Assembly: GCA_002316805.1 (NCBI GenBank) | Contig: DCEF01000019.1 | Coordinates: 1-64,000, forward strand | Reading direction: 5' to 3' | DNA length: 64,000 nt | From: Ruminococcaceae bacterium UBA1036 | Lineage (GTDB): Bacteria > Bacillota > Clostridia > Oscillospirales > Acutalibacteraceae | Shown here: one piece after another, positions 7,626-15,591 of the stretch | Layout: each line of letters begins with the position of its first letter | Numbering within the stretch: position 1 is the stretch's first letter | Notes under the pieces: model-generated | What the model was told of the DNA's origin: nothing | Seen by the model: only the letters and a program-made list of their open reading frames with translations | Database searches by the model: none | Position numbers and translations under genes: made by a program

Positions 7626-8558
7626 TCATTGTTTCCTCCTAGTCACAGTTTTCTTCCGGACCCTGTTATACTGCCGGTAGTTAATTTGATTCAACATCTG
7701 TCCCTGATCGTCAAACAACTGAATCGTTTTTTCATACGTAAGAGCTGCCCCTTCCACATCTTTCATCACTTCTACCTCAGTTGTTTGCGACAACTCAGGT
7801 TTCTTTATCCCTCTGCTATGCCGAAAAATCTGAATTCCAGACGGATAAAAACAAAGACGAGCGCCTTTAATTATCGCCTTTTTACGCTTCCCAACATACT
7901 TAAGCCTTTTGGGGTCAACTTTCTTTAAATCCATGTTCCCAGGCGCCTCTAAATCTCCCAGATAAGCCGTAAGATATGCTCCAACATTATCTACGTCTTT
8001 AAGTGCCTTAATACTGACAAACCCCTGCCTCCATATTTTCGCTAATATCGCATTCTCAATAAAGGGCGCCTTATCAGGAAAAATGAAAATCACGTGGACA
8101 TGCCACGCTCGTCGTTGCTGCGGCTCAATACATGCGATATATTCAGCTTTCAAGAATCCATGCTTCTTTAAATACCGCTGATATCGTAGATTAAAATTGT
8201 GAAAATCACTATATAACCTTTTCGGGTCTGTCATGTTCGCTCGATATGTTAAAGTTACCCACTGGCAATTCTGAGCATTCTCTGCAGTCACATTTGTGTT
8301 AATCAGGTCTCTAAGCTTTCTCAAAGAACGAGATATGTTTTCCATATGCGAAATTCTAAAATCCGAATGCTCGAAATTTCGTACTTCCCCCGTAGATAGC
8401 TCTAAAAAGCTATCCCTATTTAGCTTCTTAATTCTCTGTGGAGAGCTCTTTGTTTGAAACCTGACCTCTACTATGTTTCCTGCCTTCTTTTCTGTTACAA
8501 GGCCATATGGAGGCGGTCGCGTATGCTCAGTACTTTTTATCTTTTTTACTTGCATCAC
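7626..8558 (-). CDS. rep: Rolling-circle replication initiator (HUH Rep)
   Basis: A 310-residue protein. Motif 1 is WVTLTY (near 100), motif 2 is the metal-binding HUH (AWHVHVIF, His153 and His155), and motif 3 is GAYLTAYLGD with Tyr195 and Tyr199 as candidate nucleophiles. The two-tyrosine layout fits the phage gene II/REP_ORF2-G2P type of initiator. It would nick the element's origin to start rolling-circle replication, and may double as relaxase. The start is GTG at 8558 or ATG at 8555, after GGGG. A structured inverted repeat at 8662-8732 upstream is a candidate origin. Confidence 0.85.
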   Translation of the reverse strand: MMQVKKIKSTEHTRPPPYGLVTEKKAGNIVEVRFQTKSSPQRIKKLNRDSFLELSTGEVRNFEHSDFRISHMENISRSLRKLRDLINTNVTAENAQNCQWVTLTYRANMTDPKRLYSDFHNFNLRYQRYLKKHGFLKAEYIACIEPQQRRAWHVHVIFIFPDKAPFIENAILAKIWRQGFVSIKALKDVDNVGAYLTAYLGDLEAPGNMDLKKVDPKRLKYVGKRKKAIIKGARLCFYPSGIQIFRHSRGIKKPELSQTTEVEVMKDVEGAALTYEKTIQLFDDQGQMLNQINYRQYNRVRKKTVTRRKQ

Positions 8559-8661
8559 TATTTCCCCATTCCATTATTTTTCTCTTTTCGATTTAAAATG
8601 AACTAAAGTAACAGAGTAATCTAGTTAATATATAAGGATGCAATTCTGTGCAAAGCACAGG

Positions 8662-8732
8662 GGGGCGGCCACTCCTACGACCGGCTCCGCCTAAAAAGAG
8701 CAGAGCCCTTTTTCCGTCTAAGTGACCGCCCC
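8662..8732. repeat. Long inverted repeat between ftsK and rep
   Basis: GGGGCGG-CACT (8662-8673) and its complement AGTG-CCGCCCC (8721-8732) enclose a second stem GGCTC/GAGCC (8682-8707). There is no T-run on either side, so it is unlikely to be a simple terminator. Its place just before a rolling-circle rep gene suggests a double-strand origin or a small structured RNA. Confidence 0.55.
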
Positions 8733-8737
8733 TTCTT

Positions 8738-10084
8738 TTATCCCTTTACTCCGAACAACTTTTCTACATTCCCTGAAAGGAACGGAGCAGAGAACTGCCG
8801 GGGAACATCAGTTACGCCATCGAGATAAATAAAGCCGTCCCCTTTCTGGTAATTACTAAGCTGCAAATCCCTACCTGCAGCCCCGAAAACCATCTGATAT
8901 CCATCTGCAGACATGGAACCAAGAGCGACCCTCATGCCGAGATTATCCCTTACAGCGCCCTTCAGGTATTCTGCATCCGGACGCTGCATGGTTAAAATCA
9001 TGAAAAAACCTGCCTGTCTGCCCTTCATGATAATTGACATTAGGTATCCATTTATTTCCTGTGCTACCTTACGGTCTGCTGACGCCATGCAAGCGGATAA
9101 CTCATCGAAAAACATGACGACTGGCTTGTATCCGTAATCGGCATAATCCTTCCCAAATCCGGCGTCTGGCCTTACACGCATCTTCTCATACCGTTTTGTC
9201 ATTGCTTCGTCTGTTTCTCTCAGCAACTTCGCGATATTATTAGGAGAGGAAACAACCTTGCTTTCACTTCCAATGAAGGGGGCAAAGCCAGATATGTCGC
9301 TATGCTTTGGGTCAATAATTCGGATGTTAGCTCCTATGTAATTAAACGCGCCCATGAGGTAGGTTAAAAAGAACGTTTTGCCGCTGCCTGTGCCGCCACT
9401 AATAAGAGCATGCGGTACTTTTCGAAAATCCCATGTCAGATTCTCCGTGATACGGATTTTATCTTCTGATGGGCAGCAGACTGCATAATCACCATCATCA
9501 GAAACGCTTAACCGCCCGTCTTTATGTGCAGAATAAGAATATACTATCGAGCCCCCCTCTTCCCGCATGGAAATATATTCCAGTTTTAAGGCATTTCCAA
9601 GGCGCTTACCGAACTCTGTGTCAACAAATTTCGTTGACATCAGAGATCCGTCAAGCTGAAATTTGACTAGAAATAATCGTTTCTGTGCTGAATCACACCA
9701 TCTGATGATGGGGCTATACGTTACTTCCCTAACGGAATTACCTTCTCTGTCTTTACCCTGCCGATACGCTATCAGCCCGTTATTCTGTAAAAAGCTATCA
9801 AGAATTTCTGAAACTTGATTGGAAAAACGCCAGCCATGATTCTTCCGTAGCCAAAAATACGTTCCGAGGACTGCAATACCGACAAGAATCAAAATACCAA
9901 GCAAGCGCGTAGCAAAAGGAGTTCCGTCTCCCTGAGGAGGCTGACAAAAAATCATACTAATTACAGGTAAAGCAATTACAACATAAAAAATTATTATCCG
10001 TTTAAGGCTACGCTGTTCCTTCAAGCTCGCGTATTCATAGCTATGCCATACCTCTTCTGGCTCTTTTCTCTTCCTCAGCATCAT
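8738..10084 (-). CDS. FtsK/SpoIIIE-family DNA translocase of the element
   Basis: A 448-residue protein with two N-terminal membrane helices (about 28-47 and 60-78), then a RecA-like motor with Walker A GGTGSGKT (230-237) and Walker B VVMFFDE. The composition matches the coupling-protein-like translocases of Gram-positive integrative elements (Tn916 Orf21, TcpA and actinomycete Tra relatives). It probably pumps element DNA through the membrane during transfer. It lacks the C-terminal gamma domain of housekeeping FtsK. Its start overlaps the end of the upstream small gene by 4 bases, so they are coupled. Confidence 0.9.
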   Translation of the reverse strand: MMLRKRKEPEEVWHSYEYASLKEQRSLKRIIIFYVVIALPVISMIFCQPPQGDGTPFATRLLGILILVGIAVLGTYFWLRKNHGWRFSNQVSEILDSFLQNNGLIAYRQGKDREGNSVREVTYSPIIRWCDSAQKRLFLVKFQLDGSLMSTKFVDTEFGKRLGNALKLEYISMREEGGSIVYSYSAHKDGRLSVSDDGDYAVCCPSEDKIRITENLTWDFRKVPHALISGGTGSGKTFFLTYLMGAFNYIGANIRIIDPKHSDISGFAPFIGSESKVVSSPNNIAKLLRETDEAMTKRYEKMRVRPDAGFGKDYADYGYKPVVMFFDELSACMASADRKVAQEINGYLMSIIMKGRQAGFFMILTMQRPDAEYLKGAVRDNLGMRVALGSMSADGYQMVFGAAGRDLQLSNYQKGDGFIYLDGVTDVPRQFSAPFLSGNVEKLFGVKG

Positions 10085-10428
10085 TTATTTCCTCCACCAA
10101 GAAGGCGTGCAGAATCTGCTGTTGCAGAAATTTTTATTTCTTTGGTACGAAAATCTTGGAAAACCTTTATCTGAGGGTTAACTAGAACTATAGGGAGAGC
10201 TTGACCAACCTGAAATTTCTCGGGGTCAACAAGAGGTTGTTCCCCTAAAACCTTGATGTCGATTTTGTCATAGCCTAGGGTCGGGCTAACCACAGAATAT
10301 CTGTAGCCGACGACATCATTCAGCCTCTTCCCGTCTCTGTACTCATATGCAGGGGCGATACCAACAAGTTTCAAATTTTCTCCTAGCGTAGCTTTGGAAT
10401 TAATTACCAGCTGTTTTAATGTTAGCAT
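10081..10428 (-). CDS. Unknown small protein of the integrative element
   Basis: A 115-residue soluble protein with no motif I recognise. It seems beta-rich (alternating hydrophobic strands in YRYSVVSPTLGYDKIDIKVLG and PIVLVNPQIKVFQDF) and has no cysteines, signal peptide or membrane segment. Its overlap with the FtsK-like gene and the usual order in Tn916-type elements (small proteins before the translocase) suggest a role in transfer or replication. It could be a distant DUF961-like protein, but I see no decisive residue match. Confidence 0.7.
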   Translation of the reverse strand: MLTLKQLVINSKATLGENLKLVGIAPAYEYRDGKRLNDVVGYRYSVVSPTLGYDKIDIKVLGEQPLVDPEKFQVGQALPIVLVNPQIKVFQDFRTKEIKISATADSARLLGGGNK

Positions 10429-10451
10429 ATTTTTCCTTCCTTTACTTTATT

Positions 10452-10904
10452 TTACTTGTTTCCTTCCATGAGCCGTTTACAAAATTCAAGTTCTCTTGCT
10501 TCTCCTGCCGTGAGCTTTTCTTTTTTACGAGATACAAATTTCTTTACCAGCAATACCATTAGGAAAATAATTCCAGAAATAACGGCAACGAGAAATAATA
10601 GCTGAAAAATCGACCAATGCCAGCCTGGGATGCCGTTCAGAAACACTGCAAACTGATTCAACGGCCAAGGAACTGATTCCTGCAGATAAGCCCCATAGTA
10701 GTGGCTTCCAACACGAAAAGCATTTGCCCTCATAAACCCCGCATATTGGAAAATTTCGTAAAAATTCCCAGCAGCTATGATTACAAACATGATATTAAAT
10801 ATGGAAAAAAACAGTGCCAAATTGCCCAGAATTTCCTTCCAAATTTTCCCTGATTTACTTGTCGATTTACTCGTCAAAATCTTCACCATCCCACATCTCT
10901 GCAA
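10452..10904 (-). CDS. Small membrane protein of the integrative element
   Basis: A 150-residue protein with two clear hydrophobic helices (about 27-52 and 98-122) and a large loop of about 45 residues between them, followed by a basic and then acidic cytoplasmic tail. No family recognised. It lies in the same transcript as the translocase, so a part in a membrane channel or in host interaction is possible. The first residues (MQRCGMVK) may not be translated; the Met at residue 6 is an alternative start. Confidence 0.65.
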   Translation of the reverse strand: MQRCGMVKILTSKSTSKSGKIWKEILGNLALFFSIFNIMFVIIAAGNFYEIFQYAGFMRANAFRVGSHYYGAYLQESVPWPLNQFAVFLNGIPGWHWSIFQLLFLVAVISGIIFLMVLLVKKFVSRKKEKLTAGEARELEFCKRLMEGNK

Positions 10905-10962
10905 AAAATTAGTAAAAAGCCTTATACCTACCTAACAAAAATAAAAATAAAAATAAAAAAAT

Positions 10963-11370
10963 TCACTCATTCATGATATTTTCTATCAGCAGCATAAAAT
11001 CCTTACCCTTTGTGTGTCGCTGATAAGCAGCAAGTAGGACGAGCTTGACCACGAAGGGGCGGTAAACACGACCGACGAAAAACTTCTGGAACAAATCACG
11101 ATATTCATCTAATGCCTTCATTGTCTTTTCGCTAAAGCGCATATCGGTCACGAAAGAGCCCTCTGGTGTCGTAATCTTTTTTGAATAATCCTGTATTAAT
11201 TTCCAATTTATGTCATGACCCACATCCGCAATCTCCTCGAAAGCCCTCCCTACAACGTATCCATTACTTACTTCTGCCGATAGCTCTCTGTCGGGAAAGA
11301 GAGCCTTTCGATATATTTGCAGAAAATACATCGCCTTCCTCGAGATCTTAAGTTCTAACCGTTCGCTCAT
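10963..11370 (-). CDS. Unknown first protein of the integrative element operon
   Basis: A 135-residue, mainly helical, charged protein without a recognised domain. It follows an excellent SD (AAGGAGG) and is the first gene after the element's promoter, which carries an inverted repeat. First genes in such operons are often regulators or DNA-binding accessory proteins, but I see no helix-turn-helix. About 60 bases separate it from the membrane protein downstream. Confidence 0.65.
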   Translation of the reverse strand: MSERLELKISRKAMYFLQIYRKALFPDRELSAEVSNGYVVGRAFEEIADVGHDINWKLIQDYSKKITTPEGSFVTDMRFSEKTMKALDEYRDLFQKFFVGRVYRPFVVKLVLLAAYQRHTKGKDFMLLIENIMNE

Positions 11371-11394
11371 AAAAAAGCCTCCTTATTAATATTA

Positions 11395-11445
11395 GATTAG
11401 CTAACTACCTAATCACATCATAGCAGTCTTCGCAAAACTTGTCAA
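11395..11445 (-). promoter_or_regulatory. Promoter and inverted repeat of the element operon
   Basis: On the minus strand TTGACA (11440-11445), 17 bases, TATGAT (11417-11422). An inverted repeat GATTAG/CTAATC (11395-11414) covers the expected transcription start, so the operon is probably repressed by an unidentified protein. Confidence 0.8.
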
Positions 11446-11555
11446 GCCTTTTTTTGAGCCCAGAAAAACGAACCAGAAAAATCCATAAAAAAAGAGCCGG
11501 TCTTTTTCCAACCTCTCCTTATTCGTATATACTTCGTATATTTCAGCTAAAGCGT

Positions 11556-11599
11556 AAAAAATAATACCGCAAACCCTGTAAAATCAGAGCCTGCGGTAT
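11556..11599 (-). terminator. Terminator of ssrA
   Basis: On the minus strand ATACCGCA and TGCGGTAT pair with an inner partial stem, followed by TTATTTTTT. It lies directly after the tmRNA 3' end. Confidence 0.85.
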
Positions 11600-11601
11600 T
11601 T

Positions 11602-11620
11602 CATGGTGGAGATGACGGGA
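11602..11620 (-). repeat. att site at the ssrA 3' end
   Basis: The same 19 bases as 6105-6123. They cover the acceptor/T-stem end of the tmRNA, so integration leaves ssrA intact. Confidence 0.85.
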
Positions 11621-11975
11621 GTCGAACCCGTGTCCGAAGGCAATTTGCCAAAGCTTTCTACGGGCGTAGCCAATGTTTTAAAATTTCCTCAGCAAGGCGC
11701 CCACTGGCAGGCTCCTTGCTTTGGTAGCCTTTAAATCATGGCCAAAGTAAAGGCATTCCTTGGCTCACGTTCACCGCTAATCGACGCCCTTATCCAAGCC
11801 GCGGTGCTCTCAGTAAGGACGGCAGCCTAATTAGGCCGCGTACGCCATCCCATAATTGTAATTATAGTTAGCGTTAGAATCTTTGTTAGTTATTTCTTTT
11901 TTGCGAAAATATAGCGTTCCGCGGCGCTGCTCGCTTACTATGGTTCACGGCCTCCGTCGAAGCCTTTACATCCCC
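11604..11975 (-). ncRNA. ssrA: tmRNA (transfer-messenger RNA)
   Basis: About 372 nt on the minus strand. The 5' end GGGGATGTAAAGGCTTCGAC has the conserved tmRNA start, and the 3' end GTTCGACTCCCGTCATCTCC plus ACCA forms the tRNA-like domain. A short reading frame (11831-11872) ending in TAA encodes the probable tag ANYNYNYGMAYAA. It rescues stalled ribosomes together with SmpB, whose gene lies just upstream on the same strand. The exact resume codon is inferred from the alanine preference and tag length. Confidence 0.95.
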
Positions 11976-12002
11976 ATATATAAAATTTATGATTTGCAAG
12001 AT

Positions 12003-12467
12003 TTAATGGTTACGTTCCTTCATTGCGCGCTCAATATCACGCTTTGCAGCACGCACAGCCATATCGGCACGCTTATCATACAACTTTTTGCCTTTGCAAA
12101 GGCCAACCTGCACTTTTACAAGCGACCCTTTAAAATAAACTGAAAGTGGTATAAGTGCATATCCGTCCTGTTTCATCAGGCCATATAAACGCATAGTCTC
12201 TCTCTTATGGAGCAAAAGGCGGCGCACTCGCACCGGATCCTGGTTAAAAATATTACCATGCTCATATGGGCTTATGTGCATACCGTTGATGAGGAGTTCC
12301 CCATTATTGACAGAACACCACGAATCCTTAAGATTCACCTGACCCTTGCGCACGGATTTCACTTCTGTTCCGCAAAGCTCAATTCCGGCCTCCAGTGACT
12401 CTTTCACAAAGTAATTATGAAAAGCTTTTTTATTCCTTGCGATTGTCTTCAATGATTCCCTTGCCAT
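12003..12467 (-). CDS. smpB: SsrA-binding protein SmpB
   Basis: A 154-residue SmpB. The core NKKAFHNYFVKESLEAGIEL, GTEVKSVRKGQVNLKDS and HISPYEHGN are family signatures, and the basic tail (KLYDKRADMAVRAAKRDIERAM) enters the ribosome mRNA channel. It binds the tRNA-like domain of tmRNA and directs trans-translation. The ATG at 12467 is chosen because GGAGG precedes it; a longer frame starts at 12524 without support. ssrA lies 28 bases after its stop on the same strand, the classic pairing. Confidence 0.96.
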   Translation of the reverse strand: MARESLKTIARNKKAFHNYFVKESLEAGIELCGTEVKSVRKGQVNLKDSWCSVNNGELLINGMHISPYEHGNIFNQDPVRVRRLLLHKRETMRLYGLMKQDGYALIPLSVYFKGSLVKVQVGLCKGKKLYDKRADMAVRAAKRDIERAMKERNH

Positions 12468-12545
12468 CAAGAGCCTCCATTCTGTCGGGATACTGAGAAT
12501 AGCACATTTTAAGGCTAAAGTCAAGAAGTTTTATAACGAATGCGC

Positions 12546-13148
12546 CTAAAGTTCGCTTCGGCCTTCAAGTGCACGGGCAAGCGTTACTTCATCGGCATAT
12601 TCCAAATCTCCGCCTACGGGTATTCCGTACGCAAGGCGTGTCACCTTTACTCCCAGCGGCTTCAGAAGGCGGGAAACATACATGGCAGTGGCTTCACCCT
12701 CCGCTGTGGGGTTTGTTGCCATTATAACCTCTTTTACTGTATTGTCTTTTATACGGTTTAAAAGCTCCTTTATCCGGAGCTGATCCGGACCCACACCATT
12801 TAAAGGCGAAATGGCACCGTGAAGTACGTGATATGTTCCGTTATAGTCGCGGGTGCGTTCCATTGCAACCACGTCACGCGGATTTTCAACGACGCAGATA
12901 GTCGCATGATCCCTATCCGGGTTGCGGCAAATCGAGCATAATTCCTGGTCGGTCAAGTTGCAGCATATTTTGCACATATGTATTTTTTCATGCGCTTCAA
13001 TGATACAGTCAGCAAACTGTTTCACTTCTTCGTCAGAGAGGCCGAGAATATAATATGCAAGCCGCTGGGCGCTTTTATAGCCAATGCCCGGGAGGCGTTC
13101 GAACTGCTCGACCAGCTTCGAAAGCGATGCGATATGATAATCAGCCAT
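12546..13148 (-). CDS. recR: Recombination mediator RecR
   Basis: A 200-residue RecR: an N-terminal helix-hairpin-helix (LPGIGYKSAQRLAYYIL), a four-cysteine zinc finger (CKICCNLTDQELCSIC), a Toprim domain (ICVVENPRDVVAMERT ... ATNPTAEGEATA) and the C-terminal Walker-B-like end (AYGIPVGGDLEYAD). It works with RecF/RecO to load RecA on SSB-coated gaps. It starts 3 bases after the ybaB stop codon, in the conserved dnaX-ybaB-recR cluster. Confidence 0.97.
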   Translation of the reverse strand: MADYHIASLSKLVEQFERLPGIGYKSAQRLAYYILGLSDEEVKQFADCIIEAHEKIHMCKICCNLTDQELCSICRNPDRDHATICVVENPRDVVAMERTRDYNGTYHVLHGAISPLNGVGPDQLRIKELLNRIKDNTVKEVIMATNPTAEGEATAMYVSRLLKPLGVKVTRLAYGIPVGGDLEYADEVTLARALEGRSEL

Positions 13149-13151
13149 AAA

Positions 13152-13502
13152 TCAAGGCAGGCCCGGCACATTAAGGCCACCAGAAAGTTCTTCCATACTG
13201 TCAGATTTGTCTTTAACCGCCGCGCGCAGTGCTTCATTCACAGCAGCCATCACAAGGTCAGAAAGCATTTCAACATCATCCGGGTCAACGACTTCCGGCT
13301 TAATCTCAATTGATTTAACTTCCATTTTCCCTGTAACAGTCGCCTTCACCGCCTCGCCGCCTGATGAAGCCGTATACTCCTTTTCTTCGAGCTCAGAGCT
13401 AACCTGGCTCATCTGCTCCTGAAGTTTCTGCGCCTGACGGGCGAGCTGCTGAAGATTGGAAGCGCCGCCTCCGCCATAGCCTTTTGGTAATCTTGCTTTC
13501 AT
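13152..13502 (-). CDS. ybaB: YbaB/EbfC nucleoid-associated protein
   Basis: A 116-residue YbaB/EbfC protein. It has the long helix QQLARQAQKLQEQMSQVSSEL, then the strands EYTASSGGEAVKATVTGKMEVKSIEIKPEVVDPDD typical of the family, which forms dimers that bind DNA. The N-terminus has a short Gly-rich segment. SD GGAGGAG before the ATG. Located between dnaX and recR, as in most bacteria. Confidence 0.95.
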   Translation of the reverse strand: MKARLPKGYGGGGASNLQQLARQAQKLQEQMSQVSSELEEKEYTASSGGEAVKATVTGKMEVKSIEIKPEVVDPDDVEMLSDLVMAAVNEALRAAVKDKSDSMEELSGGLNVPGLP

Positions 13503-13518
13503 TGATAATCTCCTCCCG

Positions 13519-15132
13519 CTACTTTTTTATGACCTCTATGCCTTCCCTTTTAGCGTCTTCCGCAAGCTTGTCAAGCGGGTCATCTGCTTTTTTGCTGCCA
13601 TCAGCTTTTTTATAAGGCCCAAGCCTGAACGATTTTCCCGTGACCTGCTTTATAGCCTGCCTGATATTGTCTCGCTGGCTCGGCTGCCGCAGCAGTCTCA
13701 ACGCGAGCTGTGTCTTTGCATCTATAAGTACAAATTCACCGCTCACATATGCGTTAGACCCTGTAAATGCCGCGCCGGCAGATGGAGAAAGCGTTTTTAC
13801 CACCTGCAATATTTCAGGCCATTCTTCCAGCTTTTTTGCTTTGCCCTGCAGGCTGCCTGAATCGACATTTCCTTTAGCATCATCAGTTGCTGAAGCCTCT
13901 TTATCCGGCAGTGTATTATCAACTTTTGCTTTTGGTGGCTTTGCTGATTTTACCCGTACATGCTCTTCCTGCTTTTGCACTGATGTAATTGCCGGCATTC
14001 CCTGCTCTAAAGCTTCAACACGGCGCAGCAATGCGTCCGGCGAAGAATCAAGCTTTGGAATACAAAGGCGTATCATCGCCATTTCAAGGATTGTGCGCCT
14101 GTCGCCGCCTCTGTACATTTTTTCAAGGGCTGCCTGCATGGTGTCTATCGCGTGAAAAATAGCCGGAAGCGGTGTTGAAAGCGCCTGCTGCTCAAGCTTT
14201 TCAAATTCAGCTTCGGGCACTGCGATAATACTGCGCGCGTCTTTCATTGTTTTTATAAGCATCATGCTTCGAAAGTGTGAGGAAAGCTCTTCACAAAGGC
14301 GCGCCATATCCTTTGATGAGCGATAAAGCTCATCCACGACTTCCAGCGCTTTAGACGAGTCGCCGTTCTTAACTGCGTCAGTAAGTACAAACAAATGCTC
14401 CCTGCCTACAAGCCCAACGGTTTCAGTCACTGTCTGCTCGGTTACATGCTTAGTGCGCCCAAGGCACTGGTCAAGGATTGAAAGCGCGTCGCGCAGCGCA
14501 CCATCAGCAAGGCGCGCTATCAGCAGTGCGGCATCCGGCTCAAGTTCTGCATTCTCTTCGCCGGTGATATACGTCAGCCTGTCTGCGATATCCTTTGGCG
14601 GTATGCGGTGGAAGTCAAAACGCTGGCAGCGCGAAAGGATTGTCGCCGGTATTTTGTGCACCTCAGTAGTGGCAAGTATAAAAATCACATGGGCAGGTGG
14701 TTCTTCAAGCGTTTTGAGCAGCGCATTGAACGCCCCCACGGAAAGCATATGGACTTCATCGATAATATAGACGCGGTATTTTGCGGCAGCAGGAGTAAAA
14801 TTCGCTTCTTCACGCAGGGAGCGTATATTCTCCACACCGTTATTGCTTGCAGCGTCGATTTCCACAACGTCCATAACGGAACCGTTGTCTATCCCCCGGC
14901 ATATCTCGCATTTGCCGCAGGGATCGCCGTCTTCCGGATGAAGGCAATTGACGGCTTTTGCGAGGATTTTGGCACACGTTGTCTTTCCGGTCCCGCGCGA
15001 ACCTGTAAACAGGTACGCATGCGCAATCCGCCCTGATTTCAGTTCATTTCTCAAAGTCACCGTTACCTGCGGTTGCCCGACGACTTCCGAAAATTTTTTC
15101 GGCCGCCATTTTCTGTAAAGGACCTGATACAA
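13519..15132 (-). CDS. dnaX: DNA polymerase III subunits gamma/tau
   Basis: A 537-residue clamp-loader ATPase. The AAA+ domain has Walker A GSRGTGKTT (near 45), a zinc module (CLHPEDGDPCGKCEIC), Walker B IIDEVHML and the sensor ATTEVHKIPATILSRCQ. Domain III follows (about 220-350), then a linker rich in Lys/Pro and a tau-like C-terminal domain. It loads the sliding clamp and bridges polymerases. Translation starts at TTG (15132) after GGAGG. The SRP RNA gene is immediately upstream on the same strand. Confidence 0.96.
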   Translation of the reverse strand: MYQVLYRKWRPKKFSEVVGQPQVTVTLRNELKSGRIAHAYLFTGSRGTGKTTCAKILAKAVNCLHPEDGDPCGKCEICRGIDNGSVMDVVEIDAASNNGVENIRSLREEANFTPAAAKYRVYIIDEVHMLSVGAFNALLKTLEEPPAHVIFILATTEVHKIPATILSRCQRFDFHRIPPKDIADRLTYITGEENAELEPDAALLIARLADGALRDALSILDQCLGRTKHVTEQTVTETVGLVGREHLFVLTDAVKNGDSSKALEVVDELYRSSKDMARLCEELSSHFRSMMLIKTMKDARSIIAVPEAEFEKLEQQALSTPLPAIFHAIDTMQAALEKMYRGGDRRTILEMAMIRLCIPKLDSSPDALLRRVEALEQGMPAITSVQKQEEHVRVKSAKPPKAKVDNTLPDKEASATDDAKGNVDSGSLQGKAKKLEEWPEILQVVKTLSPSAGAAFTGSNAYVSGEFVLIDAKTQLALRLLRQPSQRDNIRQAIKQVTGKSFRLGPYKKADGSKKADDPLDKLAEDAKREGIEVIKK

Positions 15133-15160
15133 GCGGCTGCCTCCTCCCTATAAATTAAAA

Positions 15161-15340
15161 GGCAAGGCAGGCCGCCTTCGCGGCTCATGCGGCAGGATAT
15201 GCGGACGAACAGACCGACTGCATCGCGCAGGGAAATCCGCTTAATGCTGCTCGGTTCCCCGCCTGACATGGTTCACGGCACCCCGCCGCGCAGAGCCCGC
15301 TCGCCCGCATATCCTATCGCACGCATTTCTGCCTTGCTCA
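15161..15340 (-). ncRNA. ffs: Signal recognition particle RNA
   Basis: The minus strand contains the SRP domain IV core: CATGTCAGG, an asymmetric loop GGGGAACC, and GAGCAGC followed by ATTAAGC. The flanks pair over long distances: GGATATGCGG with CCGCATATCC, and GCAAGGCAG with CTGCCTTGC, giving a long rod of roughly 180 nt. It ends in a TTTTAATTTA stretch. A promoter lies at 15384-15412. The RNA scaffolds Ffh for co-translational targeting; location next to dnaX is common in Firmicutes. The exact ends are estimates; the 5' end may reach 15377. Confidence 0.9.
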
Positions 15341-15383
15341 TCTCTACAGCTAAACATTTATTATTCAGCTATACAGCTTTTTT

Positions 15384-15412
15384 ATTATAACCGATTTCCG
15401 GTAAAAAGGCAA
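15384..15412 (-). promoter_or_regulatory. Promoter of the SRP RNA (and perhaps dnaX)
   Basis: Minus strand TTGCCT (15407-15412), 17 bases, TATAAT (15384-15389), about 45 bases before the paired 5' region of the SRP RNA. Confidence 0.75.
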
Positions 15413-15591
15413 CTGTTTTCAAAGGGAATTTCTGCACTGCCCATGCGGCTGAAGCCCTCCCGATATAACACTGTCTTAATCAAATTTTATATAGGACTTA
15501 CCGAACCGCGGAATAATCATTTTGCTTTGAATTTTTTATTTTTATGGCATATATGGTATAATTAAATCAGAAAATGAAAGGTGGCGGTAGC

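Larger units (their letters stand above)
6105..11620. mobile_element. 5.5-kb integrated element at the ssrA 3' end (Int-Rep-FtsK)
   Basis: The segment is bounded by 19-bp direct repeats of the ssrA end and carries, all on the minus strand and in transcription order, three small unknown genes, an FtsK-like translocase, an HUH replication protein and a tyrosine integrase. This resembles small integrative elements that replicate by rolling circle and move double- or single-stranded DNA with an FtsK-like pump. No type IV secretion genes and no separate relaxase are present, so it is either mobilised by another element or uses Rep as its relaxase. Every gene appears intact. Confidence 0.85.

Noticed and set aside
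10081..10428. Assignment as a DUF961 protein of Tn916 type
   Set aside because: The position fits but I could not find shared residues, so it is left as unknown.
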